NCBI GenBank assembly: GCA_003344405.1
Contig: NOWV01000096.1
Span: 186,001-250,000, forward strand
Reading direction: 5' to 3'
From: Trichoplax sp. H2
Taxonomy: Eukaryota; Placozoa; Uniplacotomia; Trichoplacea
DNA length: 64,000 bases
Part shown: piece after piece, positions 14,701 to 29,700 of the stretch
Layout: each line of letters begins with the position of its first letter
Numbering within the stretch: position 1 is the first letter of the stretch
Notes under the pieces: generated by a model
The model's database searches: none
Seen by the model: the letters and a program-made list of their open reading frames with translations, nothing else
Told to the model about the DNA's origin: nothing
Program-made: the position numbers and the translations under genes

Positions 14701-17700
14701 CTACTTATAATTACTAAGGGTAAATAAGAATACGCAAGTAATTTAGAGATCAGCTATCACAAAGTTTATAGGTAATAAAATGGAAATTTCAGTGAAACTT
14801 CTTGTATTAGCTATTGAAATTATGATTCAATAACGTTTCATGATGGATTGAAAATCTTACGAATTAACTATATGCTAAATTATGTTCTACGGCATTTTTC
14901 ATTATCATAGTCTTTTAGATAGATGATATGTATTTAAATTGAATTTTATAACTAGACACTAATATTGCATTTCGTATATACAGTACCGGAGAATACAGTA
15001 AGTATTATTTCACGTTGGTGGAAATTGATCAAAAGACGAAATACGCTAGCGGTGCATAACATTTAAATGACATACTACAGAATCACATATTTGGTGGGAG
15101 GAATTTAGACCTTATAACTAATACCAATGTTTATCTATCAATGCATTTTGTCTGATTAGATATAGTTATATAACTTACAGGCCGTTTATGCGAGACACTA
15201 CTTTAAAAAAATCATGATTAATGATTGATTTGTTGAAATTGCAGTTTCTAATATACCTAGCAAAAATTGTTTCATTAGTGATCCAAGGTGACTGAGAAAT
15301 TGAAAATTGTCCAATTTCAAACTGTTGCTATTCTCTATCATGCTACAAATAAAAAGCGAATAATGCTTTAGGCATAGTAATTGTTATAGTAAATTTGTAC
15401 ATTTGATTTTTGTAGTCGAGAAATTAATTGCTTACAAAGTTATTAGAAACTTAAGTTTGCTGATGGATTTTTCATGTATGTATTCCAAAGAACTACTTCC
15501 AATTTTTCTAAGTAGATCACAATAATTATCAACTTAAAAAACTTGATGAATATAAAATTATACGATATTATGCAGCAGTAATCTACATCTCTTAATATAG
15601 TAAATAATCTAGTATTTAAATTCGTATTATACTGTATAGCCTGTAATATAAATTACGGTAATTAAATCCAAGATATAAGAGAAAGTAACTATTTGATGAA
15701 CTTTTATATTCCAGCCAGAAATAACTAACAGGAGCCTTAATTGGATTTGGTTATTAAACGCATTTTCCGGAATTTTTGCAATTCTGTTTCCAGATATCCA
15801 TCTATATGTTTAATGAAGATAAATCTGAGTTTAATCTATATACCACAGTAATGCTAATTGGTGTCAATAAAACCTTTTACAAAATCGCTTAAGCAACTAT
15901 ATAATTGAAATTCTAAATTATTAATATGGGACAACTTAATTGCATATAATAAAGTCAATGTCAAGTATTACTATATAAATTACAGTTAAAGAATATTCAT
16001 AGCGATATAAATAAGAGTATATCATTTAAGATTTTTCAACTGTGCAAACTCAGTAAAATACAAGTAGACAATATGAATGGCACCAACATGCAATGGTAGT
16101 ACTATAATGATACAAAATAATTGGACGATTGCATAAATTAGACTTGATGCTATGGATATCTCTATGCTCTTTCTTATTGTAGCAAGTCAAATTTTCCTTT
16201 ATTAAGTAAATTAATTTATGAATTATGAACTTACAATTCCAAAAGCAAAGGAAGTCTCTTAAGAAGGCGTACTGATAGGATTCTTAATCGATTTCCAATT
16301 AAATTTCTTTCAAATTTCGATATTTAATATGCTGTTAAACATACGTATTGCTTCTAGCCAAATATTATTATTTATGCAGATAGTAAAATGTTATATTAAA
16401 TCAGTTACTATACTTACAAATATTTGATGTTTGAATAGTCGCCGAATGCTTTTTCATCTATTTCCGTAAGTAAATTATAAATTCATTAAATTTTGTAAAT
16501 AATTATAATGAAAAATTGATTTTAGCCGTAACATTAACTTTCCATATGTAAAATTCTTTTGTAATCTGCGGTCAAATAAGAAGAAAAGGAATTAACTTAT
16601 GCTTACGATCGTACCACTTCTATATTTTTTTGTCATCTAGAATTATACTGCAGCTCAACAGCAGCTGGATCGTCTATATTTTATTCAAATTGGTTTCATT
16701 GACACAATTTCAACATATCAATAAAGCTATAGTAGGTTCTTCGCTTTTTTAGACCTAATGATGAACACGTTTGGTTATTTGACTTTTATAATTATTTGTA
16801 CATTTTATAAATTGTCATTAAGTTTCGCAGATTTTGATACTCCTTTCTATTACAAAACTTGTTCTTGCTTTATTCAGCGATATCGACACTTAAATCCACT
16901 TGGATATGAATGTTATAGTTTTTAAATTGCTTGATAACGCATTTACATCCTATGCTATTCTTATAAACTGGATGTGTAATTAAATATTGTACTTACATAC
17001 TTTAGCAACGATTGCTTTAAGCATGTACTTACAGCTTACAGATATATCAACCGGTGAATAAAGAAATTTGCAGAGTTTTTAGATCTAATATTGTAGCCAC
17101 TTTGTTAAAATAAAATATCTTATTTTAGCAACCTACATTTTCTGTAATGAGATCACGTCTAGGAAAACTTTAGGCCCTAATGTGGAAATTTCATTGGAAG
17201 ATAGATCTCTAAAATGTTTCATGATAGTTGATGATATAAATTTCTTATGATAACACCTAAGATAGGTTATTGTTATTCGTCTACCATAGGCTATTATAAT
17301 GGAAATTTACGAGGAAATTCAAACGTATACAAGTATAGATGATACCATATACTGTTTCAAATTAATTATATTTTATCTTTGTTGAGATACATTGCTACCT
17401 TAAACGTTATCGATTATGCAGTATTAACAGGTAATGGTATTTTCTCATTGCAGCATATAGTAGTTGTCGTATTATGTATAATGACTATTTATAACTTACA
17501 GTGATTTTAAATATATGCACTCCGAAAAGTGATTGCGATGAAGACTTTTAAGTCTATTTCTAAGGAATTTCCTAGAAATAAGCAATAAACTTATGCCATC
17601 TATTGTAGATACTATTAAATGTCGTCTAGAAAATACTGAAATGCCTATTGACGGCAAATAAAGAGGCAAGATTATGAGCATATGATAAATGATATTCAAT

Positions 17701-20700
17701 TGCGTTAAAATCACTTACAGATATTCAAGACCAGTACCATTGCACAGATGATCTGGTAAACTAGCCAAACGATTTTCGGTGAGATCTCTATTTTGAATAA
17801 GAAAAAAGTTTCCCTATTAAGTTCTAAATTATGTAAGCACCGGATTATAATTTCATACAAACATTTGGCCACTATATAGCACTTTAGAGTAGTCTGCTAA
17901 GATTACTGTCTTTCGGAATATAGCATAGATATATATTAAAATGTGGTATTAGAGTTTTGGACTTAAATGATTATATGACTAAGAAGAATATATATTGATC
18001 AAATGATTTGAAAAACTGTTCGAAAATAAGAGACTGGTTAATATTTATATATAGGATCTCTATAGAAAGATACCACCACGCCCAGTTCTTATGCCAAATG
18101 CAACTGATAGAAAGATTTTATTGCCTGCCTATACGATACTTGTATACTCTTGGTAGTATTTACGCTTACAATTAACATAATGATATTCTATCTTAATTTA
18201 CAAATATTTAGAACAGTATTAGCAACCTATATTATCAAGGACTATTCACGAATTTATAATAGTTAGAGCTGAGGTATTTCTTTTCGTCAATCAAAGTACG
18301 ATTTGATAGTCTAATCTATAAATATATATACTTTTATCCTAGCAGAAATAGTGATTCAATTTACTAGTGTGCGAGAATAGGGTCATCTTGAGGAATAGAA
18401 TCTTTATTTTACATTTCGTTATTGTGGGCTACTAATTGTACTATAAGACAAGTTTAGTAAGCAATGCGACAAAACATACTAAATGCGGTTGTAAATTTAC
18501 GGTCAGATGCTCTGCTATCCTACGCAGCGGTAAATGCTACAGCATTTAGCGTAGTAATTCAATTTATCATGGAGCTAGGGGAATATTCTTTAATTCACAG
18601 TTGAATATGTTCAATTGGTATTTAACCATGTGCGCAACTTACATTCTTATTAGATTCGGAAAATTTGATATAATTCCATCATCAATATTGGCAATGCGGT
18701 TAACGGATAGCAACCTATAGTTCAAAGTATAGAATATAAGCTTCGTCATTTTAGACTAGCAGAAAACTATGATTGCCCTAATAATAAATCTAGAATGTTT
18801 ATATTAACAATAGTAAATTTTGACTGATTAAGTTATAAAAGTCTAGGCAATTTGTTAAAAGAAAATTTAGAATTTAGAATAACTATAACTTTTTGGGACT
18901 AAAAACTAGGAACGTCAATTTAAATTGGCGTTGATAGTATTTCGATATCTAAGTGCATCGAATTACACCCTTCGAATGTATCTTTTTCTTATAACATTGC
19001 GTTTTTCATTCCAATGTTGTATATTAATTAACTTAAAAATTAATAATAATATTTGAGCGATATAGTATGTATTTTTTACTTCATACTTAAACATGTTAAA
19101 TTAAAGACACTTATACAAACATAATTCTTATAGATTGCCGCTCAGCTTGATGTGAATTTTTTAAGGAATGAATGAGATTTTTGGAATAGTCACTAGAAAT
19201 AAATAATAAACAGTCACTACAGCATAGAAGTTAATATAATAAAGTAAAATATTAGACATTAGTACTGTTTCAACAGCTTGAATATCGAAATTTATTAAAT
19301 TTGAATCTATTTTTTATAGCATAACTTCGATGATATTACTAAGATTTAAACCTTGCATGTACGCAAATAAAAATCATCTAGTTGACATTACTCTTCGCCA
19401 GTTTTATATTTCTAATCGGTATTCGTACCAGTGCAGATTTTCTTGGCATGATTGTAAGGTCTACTGCATTATTATCTAGAGTAATAATTCTATGGATCTT
19501 GTTTTCAACTAATAGGCCAATAGTTGATTGCTGATCATCAAAATCGAAATATAATTTTTTTGTCGTGTGTCACAAAACAGCTTTGCAACAAGATAACGCA
19601 ATATACGATCAATAAGTCAATTCCTTGAACCACGTATCAAGGAACGATATCTGTACTATCACAAACACTTTTGCTCTACTAGAAGACTACACAAAGACTT
19701 AAACGCCTCGTATTTTACGTTAAACACTAAGCTGGAGAATTCACTTTATTTCACAATATACTGCATTTATATACTACTCCTCAATAGTTCATGAGTCATA
19801 GTTAATACAATTAACATTAGAATCATTTACTGAATTAGATATTAATTTTAGCTACTGCTCCCTTAATGCAGACAACAGTATTTACGAACATAGACATGTA
19901 ATGATTAATACAGAATAGTCAGATTACGATATGTCGTATCACGGAACATTTCCATGATAATTTACAGTCTACCATAAGTAAATTACAATCACAATGATTG
20001 GAACTGTAAGTAGATGATTTGCATTCCCTATTATAATTATTAATTTCAGTATGTGTATAAGTGTCACTGTCATAAAAAGTCAGTGCTATATTAAAACACA
20101 GTATATCCATAATTAGAAGTTAACTAAATAAGGATAGTCTAACAGAATTATCCTAACATAGTTATTTCTACTCTAATACAGTATTTAACACTGTAACACG
20201 TGTTATGACAATACTTCAGGTAGATAGAAATATGATATTATATACTGGGGAGCATCTTATCTAGCTATTTACATATGAAAGTATTAATTATTAAATACTT
20301 ACATTTGAATGAGATTTTTATGGAATCTATACATTCCAAAATCCAATTCAGATATTCCATTAGCTAAAACATTTCTAAACCGCAAATACTGAAAATGATG
20401 AGTTCAAGCATAATCTACATAATTACTTCGTACTAACTATCGATACTAGTCAAAAGTTATATTTATCAATAGAAATTTCTCTCACTACTTTTATGTCGAC
20501 TGCAATGTAATTTTTCTAATGCTATTACTATAATAATATATATTTAAATCTGCTAATTCTATCTTAAATTGATATATAATCACAGTAAAATCAAACTTAC
20601 ACATGCCTAAGCCTTTGAAAACTTTCAAATAATCTATCATCGATAGATGTTAATAAATTGTTCCTAAATTGGCTGTTAATCAAAGATAAATAGATGTGAG

Positions 20701-23700
20701 AAAAAGAGCAAAAAATTATCTATAATAACCTTTGAAATTAGTTTAGTCTTGTGATTTAATTTTCAATTCCCATATATTTTATATTTTAGGTCGAAAAAAT
20801 ACTATTAGACAACATTTGCTGTAATAGAAAACTATCAAATTATCTATTACATATCGTAAATTCTCGACATCCCCCGTAAATGAGAAGGAGTAATTTCTCT
20901 AAGTCGACATTTCTTGCATAGTCTAATTTTTTTATATAAAAAAATTTTGTTTTCTTATAAGCATCTATTCTTAATTATATGAGTAGCATTGCAATATCTA
21001 CGTGTGTGATTCATAATTTTAAAAGTCTATTCTTTGCAAACTGATATTAAATGCTTTAATAATTGAAAAATAATGTATATGCTAGCTGTTTCATGATAAC
21101 TGATCATTTTTGAACATATTACAAATTACATTCGCGCAATCCAGCTATTTCGAAAATAATGATAATATTTCGGATCTAGATATGAACCATCAGTATTTCT
21201 AAATATTATTTCAAATAAGCACAGTTTAGTAAAGGGAATATTGAGATAGGGAGGGATGAATTAAGTTGAATAATCCTGTTAGCTAGTCAGACTGACAAGG
21301 TTATGATGTATGGAAAGGTAGGTATTTTTAAGGATCTTTCTGTCGGAATGAACCTCTTAAGTGGATTTTCTCCAAGATCTCTATTATAATAATCTTGTTA
21401 GTCTAGCATTTTTTTTGTTTAAAAATCAATTACTCCTATAACGTGCTGATGTTGGATATTTGAAAGAAAGTCAATAGGTTATTAATTGAATAGCCTAATG
21501 GAAAATGTGAACGGTACTGTTTGAAGCAGCTAAGTTAAGTGGACATTAGTCACAGAAGAATGCGAACTTTGCAGTTCCTATTTACATTTATGTTTAAACA
21601 AGGTACACTTTCAAGTTACTCACAAAAAAAATAAACTGCGAATTTTTTTTTCGAAACAGCTAAGGTCGATCTCTTCTATTTGATTACTATCTAGAGTTCT
21701 ATTAACAAAGGCAAGTCTATTATTGAATCTAAGCAGTTTAAAATCATTTTCTAACTTTCTTGAATCATTCACAAATCCTTTAATAAGGAAAAGTTGCGTT
21801 AATGGCCATCTTAATTATGCCTTTTACATTTGTGATATCGTAGTAGCAGATTTATAAGTAGAATTCAGTATAAAAATACTCGCAGACTATAGTTTTAAAC
21901 ACTGAGACTTACAACTCCATTAAGCTATATAAACCGACGAAAGTATTTTGTTTCAAAGTCGTTATCCAATTCTCTTCCAAACTCCTAAGTAAGGCAAATA
22001 ATCAAGCCTATTTTATTTAAAAGCTTTTTACTGGAAGAAAAAATTGTTGGCTGTATGAGGAAAAGTGGTAACTTTGAATATCTTACAAATAGTACAATTT
22101 TTTTAAGTCCTGAAAAGCGTATTCCTCTATATTGTTTATCAAATTTAATCTCAAATTCCTAGCAGTACAATTAAGTAATAGTTAACGGCTGAATCAAGGA
22201 TAAGTTACGTAATTAAAAAAAATTGTCGCTGAGAACAAGAATATAAGTTATTTGATATTTCATCATTTCGGCGTCGAAAATTTACAGAGTCTCCAGATTT
22301 CCAAGAGCTTTAAATTGACCGATGATTATGTCAGTAAGTTCGTTACCCAGCAAAGATCTAAAAATAGGGAGATCAGCTGATATTATATAACATTACAAAA
22401 TGCTTTAGTAATGAATTAGTAAGCAATGGCTACGCTATTGAAATTGAGAATGGAACATCAAAATTAACGCTAGACGTCATTGATATTGATAGTCTTGGGT
22501 TAAAAAATCTACTGTATATCAAGACTATCTGGGTAAGCTGGTATTGTTTCATAAGTAAATGGAATAAAGTATTTTGAGACTGTTAGTTCAAGCTTTTTGC
22601 AAGGCTGAAAATTAAATTAACTTGACTTAACATCTACATGAGTTGATTTCGGTATCTTAAACAGACTATAATTATTATCACTCACAATGTTCGTAATTCC
22701 GGCATCATAGCGAAACTATTGGGCTCTATGGATTGGATACTATTATATTGCAGTTGCCTGAATATAAGTATCGACAATATTGGAAATTAACGTAAATATC
22801 AGCTATCAGTATTAATCAAGCTGATTCAACGTTATATTAAAATCAATTATTAGTAATAAATGTTCATCTTTTCGGTATTAATAACGGTATATGATGTAAT
22901 TCTTGTTTTAAATTTGCATATCTAATCTAATTTTTGCGATTTAAGGCGGCATTTTCGTACTTACAGAGATTTTAGTGAAGGGAGAAAAGGAAAACTGTCA
23001 TTTTGAATTTTGGTTATACCGTTGCGGTTTAATTCCCTACAGCAGTCCTTTAAAAATTTAACTTGCATTCGTTTTAAAATTAAGTGTATTATTCACTTTA
23101 AGGTTAGCAAAATTCTAACATAACATAGATAGTTCCATCTTGTTTTACTCTTAGGCAGTTGTAAATGAATATAAAAATTACATGTTACGCGGTTTATAAA
23201 GTATGAAGGCTGATAATTTGTCGCTGTAATTAAGTTCAGTCTCGTGCATCTTAAAAGCGGCAGTAAGTCCTAATGAGACTCTGCTATTAGTTTCAATTCT
23301 CACATTGCAGATTTACATTTTTAACAGCGTATAATTATAATGACATATAAGAAAGATGAAACAATTAAATCCTTCATGATTTCGATCAGAATTCTTTACA
23401 TGCAGAAATTTAGCTTACTAAAACTGACAGTAAGATTATACTGCATTGCTTCCTTTGCTTTAGAATGTTGATTAATGAAGATATAATGTTCACGAAATAT
23501 TTATTTTATAAGTCAGTTTAGATTATTAATTACGTACAAGTAATTTAGCCTCATTAGTCTTTCAAATTTTCCCTTCTTTACCATAAACGGTGGATTTTTT
23601 ACGTTTCTTACAATACTATATGAATTAAAGATACAGTTAAAATATGAAATATAGGTAGAGTAAAAAGTTTTTCAAATTTTCATTTTTCTATTATAGATGG

Positions 23701-26700
23701 TGGATTTTGTATGTTTCTAACGATACGATATAAATTTAAAATAGTATCCGTATAAGTATATATAGAGAGAGGTATAAAGCATGAGTTACTGGCATAAAAA
23801 TGAATTGAAAATGATGGCTCGGATCATCGATTTGCTCGGAAATTCAATAGTAAGTAAAATATCACATTTCAATAGCTACTATGTATCGTACTTAAAATCA
23901 AGCATAGAAAAATATATAGCTATATAACTTACAGATTTTTTAGCTTTGGATGATGGCTGAAAGTAAGATTGGATGATATATAGCACGGATCAATAGTTCT
24001 ATGTATCAATTCAAAAGGTATATCAATAATGTAATTTACATTGCCAAGGCAGTTCAAGATCTAATGAACGCTCGACATTAATTAAGGGAATTATAAATAT
24101 GATAATGCCATGCTAATGCAATTCTACAGCTTATTACACTTACAGTAGGCAATATTTTAGCACTATAAGAGTTTAACAAAAATACACTATCAATTAAAGT
24201 ATATCATGAATAGTCTAGTATAATATCGGCATTACTTTACTATTGGCTTTACTCAACAGATTTTTTAGATTATTTTTAAAAGATATGGCCTTAAAATCTA
24301 ATAGCTTACGCAAAAATAATATTTAGAATTACTCTAATAATTTATAATAAAGAGTACTATTTTTTACTGGCATTATAGTCAAGCGATAGATTTGTATCAG
24401 TAACACGCAAATTTTTTTATATTAGTTTACAATCGCTCTAAGTTTCTTAAGGCAGATATTTCCATGGCATTTCTCATGCTGATTTTCCTAAAATTTTAAA
24501 TTTTGGAAGGTGTTACAAGTACTAAAATAGTGAAGAGTAAGGTAACAGCTAGGTTACTGATGACTACAATCAGCTAAAGCACATTTGATATGAATAGTTG
24601 TGTCAGTATATGCGTACTTACAGACTTTTAACCGGAGCAAGGATATTTTTTGCAGTGTTTGCAAAGTTTAATAATGGATTTTTAAGTAAATTTCTAATAA
24701 TTGGTGATAAAAAAATACAATTTTATTTGGTTTAGCAATGATACTTTTTATAATATATAGCTATTAAGAAGCTTTCGTTAGATAAATGTTTCTTAGAGTG
24801 TATTTTGTGGTAATAAGTTTTCAGAAAGCTTTATGCCTATAAAAATAACATTTACAAATTTTGCACTCCAGCCAGATCCGTAATATTGTTATTATGGTCA
24901 GAATAGATGATAACAATATGATTTTCCTCAGCATCTCTAATGGAACAGCAGAACATTAATTATTAAAATAGTCTTCAAATTCATGGTAATAATTCAAAAT
25001 TTCGCACTTAATATAATATGTAAGCTATATTGCAGAAGAAAAGCTACTAATTATGAATTATTGTACTTGCAGCTAAATACAAACTCTTACAAAGTTTTCA
25101 GTAAGACCAACTCAGGTAGATATGTAATATCAATAGTTTCAACTACGTTCCGTCTTATAGATCTATAAAATTAAAGATAGATTTCATTATTAAGGAGATG
25201 GGTAATGATAATTTATTATAAGATCATCAGCGAGACAGCTGCTATTTGCTAAATGATTCGCTACTAGTACTGCACTCTTAAATTGTTTAACTTACATTGT
25301 TTCTATTGATTTGCAACTATTTTTTCTTAAAGCTTCAAAATTAAAATTGGTGATGTGATTCATAGTAAGATTTCTAGCAAGATTAGAATTTAACTTAATC
25401 TCTTCAAAGATTTAGAGGTAATAAAGCGTTGTGCTCCAAAGATAATTAAAAAAAAATTTCCGTTAATTGTCCTTAAATAATCAAGTATATAAGATATTTA
25501 TCTAAAGGTGTTATCATTATAACACTAATCGAGCTGGTAAACTTATTGGTAAATTGCGCTAGATGAATTCTAACGGCAAGCCTTCGTAAATACGCCATGT
25601 TATAAGAATTAGGTAGAAATTGGATCGAATATAATCTTATTTCTGTCTAAAAGTAGATCACTACTGCACCAAATCCACTCTCTCGCTGCATGATACGAGT
25701 ACTTAGCTGCTAATGAACACTATCATTGGATCCATTGCTGATACTTTCTTTATGACTACATGATTGATAGGAAGTGATATTCTCTCTAAATCACCTAATT
25801 TACATATTATTTCTTAATCATCTGTTTACTAGATAAAGTGTGTTAAATTGATACCGCTTAGTTAGTATTAGGGCCTACTATCACTTCCGTAAGCGTAATG
25901 TACTTTTTAACGGATTGTTATGAAAACCAAAATTTCTTCGATCATCAGGTTGGAAAAAGAATATCTATTTTATAGATTAAAGCCCTGAGCAGGACTTTGC
26001 TTGTTTTAAATAAAGTGTATTAAAACAATTTAAGATAATAAGAATACATTTCTGGGTTATTTGTGTTCGCTGTAAAAAATAGAGAGAAGTCAAGTAATCT
26101 TTAGCTTAATATTATGTACTGAACCATCAAGTCCGTTATTATTAAGATAAATGTATTCATTTATGCAGCGTTAGGTAGTTAGCCCGAGTGCGATTAGTAA
26201 ACCCATACTAACGTCTTATGATTACTAATTTACCGCATTAGCTTTACATAATAACTTAAATTATTATTGCAATATCTTTGCATATGCTGCACATATAAGA
26301 TGAGAAATCTGATAACTTACAAAGAGATCAAATTATAGCTGCCGTTGCAAACTTCTTCGTCGAAAGATTTGAAGTAATTATTATTTAAAAGCCTGAATTT
26401 AAAAATATAAACTCTTGCTTGTCAAAATTATTCTTAGCACTTTGGGTGGTAGTAAGATACTCTACATTACATGAAGTTTACTACATTACTAAACTATAGA
26501 ACCTACAAGTTTCTAAGAGAATAGAGACTTGAAAATACACCAGTTGGTAATTGACTTAATATATTGTGGCCCAAATGCCTATCAGATATCAAATAAAGTT
26601 TTTAACCGTAATTTATTAATGCTCTTTAATATCGACATCTATTTAAAATTATAATGCAGAATATGGTAAATACACAAATGCTAGTATTTGGTTCTGAAGC

Positions 26701-29700
26701 TGATTTATTGGGTAAGCACATGTTGTAATTATTTCTGATATTTAATAATCGTATTGGACATTATTTGGTAATAGAGACGTGATAAATGATTTTAAAGATC
26801 AGCAGCATTGCTTTTTTAAGCATCATTCCAATCTTACAATTTCTGCAAAGAAGACAGTCCGTAGAAAGTCATTGCTGTGACATTTTTAATTCTGTTGAAG
26901 GATAGGTTTCTATCAATAAAGTATTACATCGAAATTAAACACCTTAGCTTTGCTGACGTTTACCTTGTTTCGTATAAAATACGTAGAATTTAACAGTATG
27001 TCGATCAATTAAATAATGTATTTTTGACTTATATTTAGGAACTACTATATAGATCAATTGTAAGACTAACGTGAATTTAATAACTGCAGTGATAGTTTCG
27101 TTTTACTACCAAAATTATCTTAAGGAATTATGTAAGCTGACAGCATCTAGGATTATAAGAATAATGAAAGTAAATAACAATACTAGAAAGTGCCCTATCT
27201 CATGTACTGAGCGATTTCTGCTAAATATATGGAAAGATTTAGTTAGCCAAAACTATATTTCAAAGCTAACATCTTTATATACACCAGATTGACTACATAC
27301 AATTCAGTAAGGCGGCGAAGTTCTTTAAATGCCTGATCACAAATGTCGTAAATTTGACTCCTTTGTAAGTCTCTAGCATATTGGCACAATAAAATCAAAA
27401 TGATATATTTTCTTCATCAATATCAATATAAAACTTTACACTTATAGTATATCTTTAGTACATACATTTGTAATTCAATAAATAGCTTATTGAATTAACT
27501 AATGTTACGTTTGTCCAGCAATTGCATTAACATGATTTTGTAGCTTTGAGATTATGAATTACAAGTAACAGAGATGCTATTACACTAATTTTTATTGATT
27601 TCAGACTCGAGGAGCTTTGAAGTTAAACAACTCATTCGATTACAGGTTCACTGATGTATAGATTCATCACTATAACTAAGTATTGCCTCTTTATACCGAT
27701 ACAGAAACTTACCGTATTGCTACGGGTGTAAATTATTATCAACATTTCATTATATCACTAGTAATATAGTATGATCAAAGGCCTTTGTAGTACTTTTACG
27801 TGTACAAATATAATTTAAGAACTGAAAGGGAAAAATTTTTCAGATACCAAAACTACGCAACTGCTTATTAATTTCTCGGACGTAACTCCTCCAGTACATT
27901 AATTTTTGTACTTAAATTCACGGACTTACAATTTTTTTAGGCTAGGAAGGTAGCTTATATTTCCACATTTCAGGTAGTAAATATATCCACCTGATATATC
28001 CCTAGGAAAAATTTCATAATCGGCAATAAGTATTGAAAAATTAAAATAGTTTCAATTTGTTTGATTATCGTGAACCAGATGCAATAAGTATAAAAATAAT
28101 AATATTTATATTGTCTTCTTTTTAATTGAGAATTTAAAATCAGAACTTTCAGACATTGATGGCTTTGCATAATTGCAAATCTAACTTTGGGTATTAATAT
28201 GTGCGGTGTCACTACATCATCTTAAAATTATATTGCCATAATAGCCTACTAACTATATGCGAAAAAATTTCATGACTGGTGTAGTTTTAACGTGCAATAT
28301 TCGTACTTCTGTATCTAGATAATAAGCAATTAATAAGATCTATAGTTGTAATAGTAGACTCTTTATGGATTGACGCCATGAGACATTGTATATTTTGTCT
28401 ATTTAACTATTCCGAAGCTATAGAGATAATGGGCTGTACTAGAGCCTGCCTAAATTTTATACTTACAGATATGTAAGACGTGTCATGTTCTGAAAAGGCA
28501 TAATTGCGAAATCTGTATATTTCATATGGCTAAAAAAGCTTAAATATAACATAGTTTTATTTGAAATGATTCTACTTGAGCACTAACCTTAATGCGATAC
28601 GATCATACCAATTAGCGGCTTTATTTACAATAATGATATGTATAGCTTTTACTAATATTTACTATACTCGATACATTATATTCAAAATATACTTACGCAG
28701 AAATGAGACGAGGTATTGCAAGATGGGTATCACCAGCAATGTTTTCTATTGGATTGAAGCTCATATCCCTAGTGTGTCATTAATATTGATTATCATGCCA
28801 GATTGTGATTGCTGATGTTTTAAAATGCTACGGTATGCTTCAAAGCTAAATATATATGTTACGGCCATTCCTAAGAATGATTTTGTCCTTAAGATTGGTA
28901 TATATGTATAAAAAACCATTTCCATTTAATTTAATAAATTATAGTACTAAATAAATCAGTCTATTGCTGCATATTTTCTAGAGTTAACTGCAGTACGGCT
29001 GAAACCAAGCACTTCCGAATCCGGAAGAAAAATTATAAAAGCAGTAAGGATTTACCATGAACATAATTAATTTTCTAGTAGTTCATAGCAAATAACTAAT
29101 ATTTGATTACAGTATGTGCATGTTTGTTTAATCATAGAACTTACAAATTCCTGAGTTTATGCAAGCCACTGAATAAATTTTTATGAACATAACGGATGGT
29201 ATTATTTCTTAGATTTCTTCCGGAAGAACAGGTGATATTAATTATAAATTTAATTAGAGCCGTAGTGTATCAGTGAGGAATAAAAATTATGAATTCTAGC
29301 GCATACTGGTAGAAATTAAATACATACATGTATGATAAATTGGTAGTGTTAGTAAAAGTTCCATATTTTACTTCTCGGAGGAATGAGTTTTCAAAGATTC
29401 TAAGAACAGCAATATAGCATATTACTGCTATGCTAGTAGTATTAATCATTTTTTTAGCAGCGAAAATTTATCCATATTTTTAATTCTAGCATGATATTTC
29501 ATTTTAAGGACGCTTCTGCTATTATGCAGATAGTCTGGAGTGTTATAAGCTAATGGCTTGTAGGTGATCATAAATAATGAATGCAATTTATCTTATGCTA
29601 GTGTACAGGTGATTGTACAAGTGGGATATTGAGCTACTAATACGGTTAGAGGAAAAATAGAACAGTAAATCATTTATTAGGATATGGTTAGTTCATTGTA

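Noticed and set aside
22380-22540. Open frame on the + strand opposite a candidate LRR exon
   Set aside because: No acceptor or family motif on +; the - strand reading NPRLSIS fits the LRR series in phase, though weakly.
27071-27292. 73-codon + strand frame within the LRR array
   Set aside because: Lies in an intron of the - strand gene, no motif, average composition.
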